Below are positions 18,606 to 29,090 of a DNA stretch of 64,000 nucleotides, piece by piece. Numbering within the stretch: position 1 is the first letter of the stretch; every line of letters starts with the position of its first letter. The notes beneath the pieces were generated by a model. It worked only from the letters and a program-made list of their open reading frames with translations, was not told where the DNA came from and made no database searches. Position numbers and translations under genes: made by a program. Origin of the DNA: Elysia crispata (Eukaryota > Mollusca > Gastropoda > Plakobranchidae); assembly GCA_033675545.1 (NCBI GenBank), contig JAWDGP010003555.1, forward strand, positions 140,001 through 204,000, given 5' to 3'.

Positions 18606-19983
18606 TAGAGAATTTTCCATGAATCATCTAAGGATTGCCGTGTTGTTACAAAAAAAAAAAAAAAAAAACCCAACAAAAAAAGGTATATCTAATAAATGTA
18701 GTTGTAAGCAATATAAACATATATTGGCTTTCTTGTTTGAATGAAGATGAATACCACATATGTTGAAATTTGAATTCTCATTATTCATCTCTCGATAATT
18801 CAGGCTAGATTTCTTTAGTCCCAATTAACATTATGGGATTGATTGAAATAAGATATTTTGAACCAAGCTCCCAAGCTTTTCAATTCGTACTTAAACGCTT
18901 GATAACCTTTGACCTTTGTTACTCGTGTCTTTTGTTCAAATCTGCTCTTGTTGTTTATTCTTACTTTTACGTTAGTTATGACCAACTCTTGAGCCTAATT
19001 ATTATTCTACACAGCAATTCACTTATTCTATTTGTGTGTGTGTATGTGTCCTATGGTGAGGTATCTATGCTTGCTGTATGCCTGTTGGCCTGGGGTGAGC
19101 ACCGAGCAAGACCCACTTGGTTTGAGTGAACTAATAAAGTCTACTACTCACATCAGTAAGGATTCTGATGACATTTGAATCTGCTTTTTGATTTACTTGA
19201 GACGGCATGAGAACAATAAACCATTCCATCTTTTAGCATGGGTCCTGATACATGCACATTGTGTGAGGTCAAGATAAATGGTGTGCTTTTTTTTTTCTCT
19301 GAACCTGGAAATCTTACAAACGGTATAATGTACTAACAACACAATGACAATGTAAACATGTGAGAGCTAAACGTCTGGCACAGCTCAATTCTGCTAGTTT
19401 GAGTTGTGAAAAAGGGGCAAGAAAAGTCGTCTAAAGAGGAATGATTCAGGCTTTCTATACGTTGTTTTATCTCCAATTTTTTAAACTAGCACAAAGTGGC
19501 TCTTTGATTTTTTGTTTGACGTAGCGGCTGACTATTATCTTTGACTTTATGGCAATTATTTTATCTTTGTATTAATTTTAAAATGGCTTTATGTATTGAA
19601 GATTTTTTTTCTAATGCTGAAACTGGTTTTAACGAAGCAAGTTTTTCTTAGTGTTATGACGAGTTATAAATTTGCATATTAGGAGAAGCACAAAAATAAT
19701 ATGCATGAATGAACAAAATCTCAGCCAAGCGAAAATAATTAGGTCCACGTTCATGCATGAACACTGGGCTAGTTTTAGATTGAAACACTTGCCCTAGTTT
19801 TGGAACACTGTCTAAATGTCTTGTTCTAGATTTAGGTAAAGCCAGAGGTCATACACAGAGGAAACAAACACAGTCCAACATAGCTCTTCGATCCATAGGC
19901 TACCTATCAGGTGGCCGCTGTTTTGGACTTTCGATCCAGAAAAAACAATTTTATCTGAATGGTGGACACTTGAATAAATCGAT
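18606..19983. other. Non-coding stretch upstream of the ribozyme
   Basis: No gene recognised. Poly(A) lies at 18650-18668. The last 200 bp or so may belong to the element carrying the ribozyme, but no reverse transcriptase or repeat boundary could be identified. Confidence 0.45.
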
Positions 19984-20050
19984 ACTCTATAGCCACACTG
20001 ATGAGTCGTAATACGACGAAACACATCCTAGAATGTGTCTGTGGATGAGT
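19984..20050 (+). ncRNA. Type I hammerhead self-cleaving ribozyme
   Basis: All conserved core bases are present and every helix forms. Stem I inner helix: CCACA (19993-19997) with TGTGG (20040-20044). Core CTGATGA is at 19998-20004. Stem II: GTCGT (20005-20009), loop AAT, ACGAC (20013-20017). Core GAA is at 20018-20020. Stem III: ACACAT (20021-20026), 6-nt loop, ATGTGT (20033-20038). The cleavage-site triplet is GTC with C at 20039, so scission falls between 20039 and 20040. An outer stem I helix, ACTC (19984-19987) with GAGT (20047-20050), leaves an internal loop of 5 and 2 nt, as in natural hammerheads that use loop I-loop II contacts. Stem I is open-ended, hence type I. In animals such ribozymes occur in Penelope-like elements, SINE-like units and satellite repeats, where they process RNA by self-cleavage. 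The host element here is not identified. Confidence 0.92.
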
Positions 20051-21268
20051 GAAAAAAAAATTATTGTTTCTTTATGCAAAAATTTTCCCCATAAAAAATG
20101 ATTGATAATCTTGAATGGGAGACCGAATTCCTCCATCCTCCCTAATTTATAATAGGTTTAATCGTAGATAAAAAGAAACGTTTGTTCAGTTTTATTTTCT
20201 TGTATTATTAGATAGATTTTCTAAAAATGTTTAATTTCACTTTTTTTCTAAACCTGTAAAGTGTGTTCTATTTAGATAATTACTAAGATCTGATGAGATT
20301 AAATTAGCCCTTGAAACAAAGAATTTTGTGCAATTCTTATTATAAGCTATCTTTATATAAATTAGGCCTATATGTGATTATTTCATATACAATATATTTC
20401 AAATTTGATAAATATCTAGTCTTTATCTGGCTTAGGTTTCACCCCCTATATTAATCTTTCTTTTTTGTGAATGCTTTTCAGAAGTAAAACGTGGGACCTT
20501 GTTTGAATCCCCAAAACTTTCTTATCATCCAGATACTATTTCTCTTGATAACGCTTTTAAAGAGAACAGGGAAAATAATGTTGACTGGAGTAAAAATCTA
20601 ATAAATGAATGTTTTGAAAAAAAAATTATGTGAATTATCAATTGTGCTTTATTGTAATGCAATGTAAGCTGAAAGTCAAACAGATTAAAGTTCATTTAAC
20701 AAGCAATGCCCTTATAATATATTATCTCTTTTAATGAAACTGTCATATTCGTTTATGTTATATACATAAGTTTCACTGACGTTATTTTTAAAAGACTGTA
20801 TCATGTGTCTTTTTTTAGGAAACAATGTGTATTATAAAATTATTTCTTTTTATATTTTTATAATTTGGATTTCTCTGCAAAAACTCAGATAACACTCTTT
20901 TTATCTATCTTTGTTATTTTTGATACTGTTCCTGTTTTTAATACCTCCCACATTCAATACATTGAGAGTTTAAACACAAAGGTTTTCGCATGTATTTATA
21001 GTATTCCTCGAGTGATTTCAATTCCAATTTGCACAGAGTTTAAGATCCGTCATTTTTATACAAAAGAAATGTTGAACTCCATTTAAAGCAATAGAAACAT
21101 AAACTCTGTTACTGAATTTATAATGCCTTGATGGTATGCGTTGGGAACATAACATGCAATAGCCAACTGCCACATAGATGGTGAATCAATATTGAATAAT
21201 TAAATAGGGGTGAGAAAAACCTCTATACTTCTATCTCTATAATTAACAAACATAATAACAAAATTTGA
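20051..21268. other. Non-coding stretch; possible decayed endonuclease end
   Basis: No gene seen in most of it. The last 60 bp or so are in frame with the downstream reverse transcriptase, up to the TGA at 21266-21268, and read SIINKHNNKI. This resembles the run-up to the SDH motif that ends an APE-type endonuclease. Further upstream the frame is broken, so the endonuclease is either truncated or decayed. Confidence 0.4.
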
Positions 21269-23446
21269 GACCATAAACTGTTGAAAACAAGTCTAAAAAT
21301 AGAACAATACAAATTATGGAAGGCAAACTACACAAAAGGAACACCAAAATTAAACGTGTCAAAACTACCCGATCAGATACAAGCATACAAGGAGGCCGTC
21401 AACACACATCTAGCAACGTTAGACAAACAAAACTCACCAAATGAGACCTGGTATAGAATACAAGACATTTTACGTAGTGCAGCACACACGACGGTGGGTA
21501 CACAGGAAAGATACCAACAAAACCGCGAGCCTAGCAAACAAATATCAGAGCTGTCACGAAAACAAAAAGAACTAAGAATCAAAAGCCAAAACACGTCGGA
21601 TGAAGAGAAAAAAGCAGAGCTCAAGAAAGAAAGGAACAAAGTGTTACATGACATAAGAAAAAAAGTCATAGAAGAAAGAGAGAGAGAAATAGAAATTAAA
21701 ATAAGCGATATTGACACAGCACAAAATGACATGGCCATGTTCAAAGCTGTCAAACTACTAAACCTAGATAGAAAAAATGAGGCCATTAAAGTTGAAGACG
21801 AATCGGGAAAAACTGTAGCACACCCAAACGAAAAACTAAACATCGTCACAAACGTTTTTGAGAGTAAATTTTAAAACCCAAATAAACCATTCATTGAGGC
21901 ATTCTTCGGTGAACCTAGAAAACTAAAAAAGCCAATAACAAAAGAAGAAGTAAGAAAAAGTATAAATAAACTTAATAACAACCGGGCACCCGGAAAAGAT
22001 GGCATTCAAGGGGAGCTTTTAAAATATGGACCAGAGACGATCGACAGCTATATTGCAAATATTATTAACGAGTCCTTCGAAAAACATGAAATCCTTGACA
22101 TCAACGCGGGCGAAATCATACCGTTACCAAAGCCAGGAAAACCAAAAGGTCCGCCTAAGAATCTGCGACCAATAACACTGCTAAACACCATCCGAAAAAC
22201 TCTTTCAACTATCGTACTTGAGAGAATAAGACCACATGTAGAAAAATACATCTCTCATAGTCAAAGCGGTTTTCGTCCAAATAGAAGTACAGCAGACGTA
22301 GCATGGACACACAAATGGCTGGCCGCAAAGACACTACAAGAAAAGATAAACATAACAATTACTGGGATAGATATGTCAGCAGCCTTCGACACAATAGACA
22401 GAGCAACCCTCCTTAACATACTCGAAACTATCATCGAAGAAGACGAGCTGAGATTAGTGCGGTTCCTTCTAAGCAACACCTGCCTAAATATAAGAATAGG
22501 AGGAACAAAAGAGGAAAAGAAATTTACAAGTAATATAGGCACACCTCAAGGAGATAGCCTTAGCCCGATCCTGTTTGTGGTATATCTTGAAAATGCTCTC
22601 AAAGAAGTCAGACCGATACTTCCTGAATCCGAAAAGACTCTTCCCAATGAAATAGCATATGCAGATGATGTGGACTTCATAGCACGAGAGAGAATAGACG
22701 TAGCACAGATACAGAGGGTTCTAAAAAGATACAATCTTGAAGTTAATGTCGATAAAACAGAATATACAATACTGGACAGAAATGAAAAAAGCTGGAAAAA
22801 CACTAAAAAAGTCGGAACCCTAATTGGAGACACAGAGGATGTACAGAGAAGAAAGCAACTGTCCACCGCAGCCCTAGCCAAATTACAGAACGTGTGGGTA
22901 AGAGGCGACAAACTTAAGAAGAAAGCAAAACTGAAGCTGTATAGAGCACTTGTCAAATCTGTCTTAACTTACAATTGTTCTACGTGGGCACTAACACAAG
23001 CTGAAGAAAAGAAATTGGATGCGTTTCACAGAAAACAGCTGAAGCGGGTTGTTGGGATAAGATACCCAGTAAAGATAACAAACAAGGCTCTCTACAAGCA
23101 ATGCAATGAACGCCCGCTTTCACTGTATGTTTTGGAAAACAGATGGCGTTTGTTCGGACATATACTGCGACGCGACAGAGAAATCCCAGCCAATAAAGCC
23201 ATGGAAGGATTCTTTATCCCACAAGGGGACAAATACAGGGGAAGACCAATCACTACCTTGCCAGTGGTCTTGAACAACGACTTGTCCCGATTAGAAAGTA
23301 ATACTTATGGTCTTAAAACCTTCAAAGACATTGAAAACCTGAAAAAGATCGCAGAACAGAGGGATCAGTGGAGGATACTATGCACAGGAATACAAAAGGC
23401 AGCCGAGGCGTTGCAGACTGACGACTACGATGCGGAACGGCGATAA
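21269..23446 (+). pseudogene. Non-LTR (LINE) retrotransposon reverse transcriptase, two in-frame stops
   Basis: One frame runs for 726 codons, broken only by TAA at 21872-21874; another stop, TGA at 21266-21268, sits where the Ser of an endonuclease SDH motif would be (next residues DHKLLKTSLKI). Landmarks in order: APGKDGIQGELLKYGP, IIPLPKPGKPKGPPKNLRPI, SQSGFRPNRST, GIDMSAAFDTIDR (motif A Asp at 22370-22372), GTPQGDSLSPILF (motif B), AYADDVDF (catalytic Asp pair, about 22655-22678), then a C-terminal domain with STWALTQAEEKKLDAFHRKQ and RWRLFGHILRR. The coding strand is A-rich, as in many LINEs. The C-terminal style recalls RTE/Proto2 elements, but the clade is unproven. Few lesions suggest a fairly recent copy with a lost or decayed 5' end. 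A poly(A)-like run follows at about 23499-23508. Confidence 0.9.
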
Positions 23447-24949
23447 GTCAAGTAAGTCATAACAAAATATCATTACAATAGAATAGAATTCGAAATAAAA
23501 AAAAAATATCAAAATGGTAGAATCGATTTCGATTTTTTCTTTTTCTATACTAATACAATACCACTGCTCTAGAATCAAAATGATCTATATAAATCATCAA
23601 AATAATACCATATGATCAAAATATGATGGAATTTGAGACCGGAGTAAAAAGTGCCTTTATAAATCCTTTTCATAACATTCTTTTTTCGATTTTTTTTAGT
23701 AGTAGTCATAATATTCCTCGTGGCTATGAGAACTGTCCGTAGCATTATATTGTTCTATTTCCACTCCCTTTAGTATAAGACACTCTGCTTCCACTGTTAT
23801 AGCTAATCTTGATTTACCCAAGCAAGATATAGCTGGTAACACTCAGCGGCTGCATGTATTGAATTTTATAATTACATGTACTCTTAATATAACAAAAATG
23901 ACACGATTTTTTTTTTTTTTTTTTTGGGGGGGGGGGGGGTTGGGTGAGTGGGCAATAATTTTTTTAACTGGAGTTGGAACAAATCTTTACGATTGGACTG
24001 ATGACTCGAAAAAGATCGAGATATAGATAGAGATAAAAGATCTGGGACGGGCTAAAAAGATACTAGTTATTGTGAAATGTGAGGAAAGAGAAATAAGCAG
24101 GTACATGGTCACTAACGCCAACCGGCACGACACTCCATAATGGTTTCTAAAAAATATATATATAAGAAAATTGGGTTTTAAGATAATTTCTCAAAAGAAA
24201 AATATACGAATAAAACATTCATTATTACTTCTCGCTAGATAACCAAATTTCGATTGAAAGGTTTGAAATTGTATAAACTTTGGACCTTGATATTTTTGCA
24301 ATTAGCTTCATTCGTGTTATCGATCTACCGAGATCTATATCGGGATTGAACTGTTGTTGAAAAAATAAGAGATCGGCCGCCACCCTTTATGATTTAGGGA
24401 TGGCGGACCATTCAAGAGCCCAAGAGGCTATGGAAATCATTCTAGAGGATTTTATAGACAATCAAGGTTTGACACAAATGAAATTGTAATAACTGTTATA
24501 GGAAAGAGAGCTACCCAGTGCAGTTGGGATGATATTCAAGTAACTCTGAATAGAACGGCTGGACCAGCCGGGCCAGAGGAGGATAGTTTTTACCAAGTTT
24601 ATACGCTGGTTCCTTATATCAAAATTTAATAAACCTGAAGCTGACTGACTAAACAATACAACAAAATCAGTCTACAAATCAACCATTCTCTCTGCACTTT
24701 AAAAGAAGAGAAGAAGAAAACTTAAATATAAGAATATTATGGGCTCCACCCAAACTAAAATTAGAAGCCATAAGTTGTAAAGAGAGATCTAGGGCAAGAG
24801 GCAACAGTGAGCAGACAACGGTCGAATAGACCCAAAAACGTATCCCATTGTGTAAAGGTAAATTTTAGAGACAGTAAAACTGTTAAATAAATGTTGTGGT
24901 CTGATGTAATAAGAAATCGAAGACAACAGTGTTGCAATATTACTGAACA
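23447..24949. other. Non-coding stretch
   Basis: No gene recognised. The first 65 bp or so are probably the retrotransposon 3' UTR and A-rich tail. A T19G14 run lies at 23907-23939. Confidence 0.5.
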
Positions 24950-25690
24950 CTCTATAAATAGCATTACTTCAATTTGGCCGCCAGTAAATTCTATTTCTTC
25001 CATCACTATATATAGCGAAATTTCGATATGGCCGCCGGTTAATTCTAGTTTTTCTAGCTCTATAAATAACATAAGTTCAATATATGGCCGTCGATTAATT
25101 CTAGTTTTTCCATCTCTATAAATAGCATGATTTCAATATGACCGCCTGGGAGTTTTATTTTTTTTCCCATCTTTATAAATAGTATAATTTTAATATGGCC
25201 GCCGGGAATTCTTAATTTTCGACCTCTATAAACATCATAATTCCAATATGGCCGCCGGTTAATTCTATTTCTTCCATCTCTATAAATAATATAATTTCAA
25301 TATGACGCCGGGGAATTCTAAATTTTCGACATCTATATATAGCATAATTCCGTTATGGATGCCGGTTAATTCTAATATGGCGATCTCTATATATAGAATA
25401 ATTCCAATATGACCGCCGGTTAATTCAATTTCTTCCATCTTATGAAAAGCATAATTCCAATATGGCCGCCGATTAATTTTATTTTTTCCATCTCTATAAA
25501 TAGTATAATTTTAATATGGCCGTCGGGGAATTCTTAATTTTCGACCTCTATAAACAACATAATTCCAATATGGCCGCCGGTTAATTCTAATTTGGCGATC
25601 TCTATAAATAGAATAATTTCAATATGGCCGCCGAGGAATAGGATTCTAATTTTTCAATCTGTATAAATAGCATGATTTCAATATTAAGGG
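24950..25690 (+). repeat. Tandem repeat of about 55 bp, about 13 copies
   Basis: Each unit (50-60 bp) has the same order: a TATAAATA-like box, AGCATAATTTCAATATGGCCGCC, a variable AATTCTA/TTTTTC block, then a CTCTATAAATA block that starts the next unit. Units are diverged. A two-unit segment beginning GTATAATTTTAATATGGCC at 25182 recurs at 25503 (321 bp apart, six units later), pointing to a higher-order structure. The array ends about 850 bp before the NEURL4 start codon. Function unknown. Confidence 0.93.
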
Positions 25691-26536
25691 TCCGAGGTAT
25701 CTCTTCCAACTGCGAAACTTTTAGTCTTTGCTACATACATATACTTTTTTTTGTATAGTTTGTATTTCTAATTTATATTATCTACCTGCTAGACGCTTAA
25801 GCGTTAAATCGGATTTTAAATGTAGAATGTATACCTGACACGCTATTCAAAGCATTTGATCACGGTTCTGTTCAGCATGATTCCATTCATAGGTTTATGG
25901 TTATATGGTAGATCTTACATGGATACCACTAAGTAGTTGAATTAATAATGTAGTGTTAAAACGGGGTTTAAAAGTCATGATTGTCCTATCAAAAATATCG
26001 CAAAGCTGGTTTGTGCTAGATATGCTGGGAGAATACAAATCGAGAATAGTGGATAATGACTTTTTGTTGTTTTTTTTGGTAAGGCAGTAAATATGAGACC
26101 CGATAGGAGATATATCTGGCGATTGGAAAGGCTAGTTATGACGTTTCTTTTGACATTGTGTCCTGCTTTGCAATGATTTGACTACTTTGTTACTGAAATG
26201 TCTATGATGCAAACCGCGTCATTTTATAATTATATTTCCTTTCATCAACACTTCTGAAGCATCCCCCCACCCCAAAGAAAAAAAAATCAAAATCAAAGAT
26301 ACAATGACTTCATATTGACTTCCTCTCAGATAATGAATCATACGTGATCCATTTGGATTTCGATAAGTTGGTTGCTCTTGCGGGAAGACGTTGCGAGTTG
26401 TAGGTGAGGGCTTACATTTCGCCAAATTTATAGTCGCCTTGTTTCTTTTCGTTTCACAATCATTGAACGACCTAATTTTCCCCAAGTCGACTCCAGTTAC
26501 AATTTGTAACTCAATGGTTGGCTACCATCAACAAAG
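25691..26536 (+). promoter_or_regulatory. Presumed NEURL4 promoter and 5' UTR region
   Basis: The sequence lies between the tandem array and the NEURL4 start. No TATA box or initiator could be placed with confidence. In frame with the NEURL4 start there is a TAA at 26507-26509 and no other ATG after it, so 26537 is the first usable start. An out-of-frame ATG at 26514 opens a 24-codon frame that overlaps the start and ends at 26588. AAAGATGGCTGCC at the start codon resembles a YY1-type motif. Confidence 0.35.
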
Positions 26537-26878
26537 ATGGCTGCCTCTTTGCCATTACCAACATTTCACACCCGTACAGGCTCATTAATTGCATTGAGCA
26601 ACAACAATCGCACTGCGTTAAGAAACCAACCAACTCAGGAATTCAACAACGGTGTTGTTCTTAGTGCAGAGCCACTTCAAGATGGTCAGATATTCGAAGT
26701 CAAAATCGATAGAAAGGTAAAGATCTAGATATCTAGATCTAGATCTAGATATAGATTGAAGATTAGGCCTAGATTTAAGCTAAATTCTACAGATCTTCAG
26801 ACCTGTCAAAATCTAGAGTTAGATTAGATTTAAATTTAGATGCAGATGAAGCTCTAGATTAAAGCCATTAGATAGATA

Positions 26879-26959
<81 letters not shown>

Positions 26960-29090
26960 CTCAATCTAGTGTAGAAAAATCAACCACAAACCTATCAAAA
27001 TCTAGATCTAGATTCTCCCTAAGACTGACAAAAAAGACGAAATACGTGAAAACAAGGACAGATGGAATAGACAGGTATCCAACCTGCACTTTGATATGTC
27101 AACCATCGCCTTGCCGAGACAAAGCCAGAACTTAGCGGATGAACCATCCATATAGACAAAAAAATAGATGCTTCAGGAACAGTGACCTACATGCTGACTT
27201 GAATAGACTAAAAATATAGTAAAAAGTTGAATAGCTAAGAATGATGAAGTACATATTTTTACAAGACATTTGAACAAACTAGCCTCTACTGCATCTTATA
27301 AAGATGCACATTTAACTGAAAGACATTATAGAAATACTCTCTATCTCTTTCTTTCTCTCTCCCTCTCTCTCTCTGTCTCTGTCTCTCTCACTCACTCACT
27401 CACTCACTCATTAAAACTCATCTTTTTCTTTGTTTCTATTCTCTGGTCTCCTTATGTGTCTCTGTCTAGCTTCCCACCTTTCTGAGTTTCTCTCCTGAAA
27501 CTAATGCAGCCAGCAACAGCAATAATTTTGTCTAATCCTTTCAATAATTTATCCTTTCAGGTCAATTCTTGGAGTGGCTCAATTGAAATAGGCGTTACAG
27601 TTTGCGAGCCTAGTAACCTCAAGTTTCCTTTCAGTGCTACAGGTTTTCGTGATGGAACTTGGGTTATGTCAGGCACGTCAATTCTATGTGATGGTCACTC
27701 AATGGTGGAGGATTATGGTCTGGACTTGGATCAGCTCTCAGAAGGAGATCGAGTATGATTATGGTTTACAAAATTAATAACCTACATATATATAATGGTA
27801 TGACTATGAGAACAAGATTTGTGAATGATCTAACCTATTCATCTGAAGATAAGTCATCACATTACTGAAATAACTAGAACTGTGTGTGAAAATCGTTTAG
27901 TGGGGTATGTTTTATTAACAGGTGGCCTCAGAAAGTCGAAAGAATTTTTATGCATACCAACAAGGACCTCTCAAAATTCAACTGTAATAAAGACCTACAA
28001 ACCAAGGTCTTCTTACATTTACATGACATTTTTAAAAGTCAGTAATTCATTATATATCTAGCACAATTCTTTTAAGTCTAACATCAACCCCTTGTCATGC
28101 AGTAGAATTGGCTGTCATAGAATATTTTGTAAACACTCTAAAACAAACGAATCAACTCAAGTGTGTCTTAAGAGTATTGAAACATTAAAAAACATCTGGT
28201 CAAAAGCAAGAAAAAAGTTTGAATTTTACACTAATATGACTTATAACAAGCTGAATTATGGATACTCTACTCTGCTATTTTCAATTTACTACTAATACAA
28301 TCTTTAACTCTGATTAGAATTAAAAAAAAAAGAACCTTTTCATTAGAGAGTTGCAAAAGCTAAACGTAAAGCATAAAAAATCTCATCGGGATGTTGGGGG
28401 AAAAAAGGGACAAAAGCTTTCCTTGGTTATCAGACAAAATGTAAAACTCTGACAATCATGGCTTATGGTTGACTTGGCTTGTAGAACTCTTCATCAATCA
28501 ATTAAAAACTTTGCTAAACATGCAACTGGATTGTTTGCTAAACCAAAGACTGATTCATTTGCCTAAGTAGAAACTGACTTTCCTTGTAAATTGAACTTTT
28601 TTTTTCAAGGCTTTAAATGACTTTTTTTAGAATAGCAATGTTTTTTTTGTTAATCTTTCAAAATATTTTCATGGATATTTTTTAAAGAAGTCTCTCGTGT
28701 AAAATGTTTTTAATGTCTGCGTTTAGGATAGACTTAAACTGGAGCTAAAGACAGAGCCTCATAAAGATCTTACACTTTTTTTTTATTTTCACAAGAAAGT
28801 TACATACACATTATAAACATTTTTTCACAGAATTCTGCTCTCCTGACATCTGAAACTTAGAATTTTCATTACATGTTTTGGCTAGACTAGCTTTTTACAA
28901 TGTTTACAGGTTGGCGTTATGAGGTCAACAGAGGGAAATCTACATTTTTTTGTAAATGGGGTAGACCAAGGCCAGGCTGCATCTCACATCCCCCCATCTG
29001 TATATGCTGTGATAGATTTGTATGGGAAGTGTGCCCAAGTAACTGTCACGGAGCCTGTGCTCCCAGAGAGCCGAGATTATGATGACGAGT
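26537..29090 (+). CDS. NEURL4: NEURL4 exons 1-3: N-terminus and NHR1
   Basis: Exon 1 gives [17 protein letters not shown], so the first NHR starts almost at the N-terminus ([11 protein letters not shown] ... [13 protein letters not shown]). Exon 2 carries [10 protein letters not shown] and GTWVMSGT. Exon 3 carries [20 protein letters not shown] and [15 protein letters not shown], the usual end of an NHR. Boundaries are K60/V61 and R124/V125, both phase 0; exon 3 ends in phase 1. Donor GTAAGT at 29091. Confidence 0.95.

Larger units (their letters stand above)
26717..27560 (+). other. NEURL4 intron 1
   Basis: Opens with a cluster of AGATCTAGAT motifs (26720-26870). It then holds a pure (CT)n array and a CT/CACT-rich simple repeat near its 3' end. 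No coding content. Confidence 0.85.

Noticed and set aside
20291-20330. A second hammerhead-like core (CTGATGA ... GAAAC)
   Set aside because: No complementary stem II or stem I can be drawn, and the position before the putative cleavage site does not fit. Chance match.
22373-23446. Taking the reverse transcriptase to start at the ATG at 22373
   Set aside because: That ATG lies inside catalytic motif A (GIDMSAAFD). The homologous frame continues upstream to 21269.
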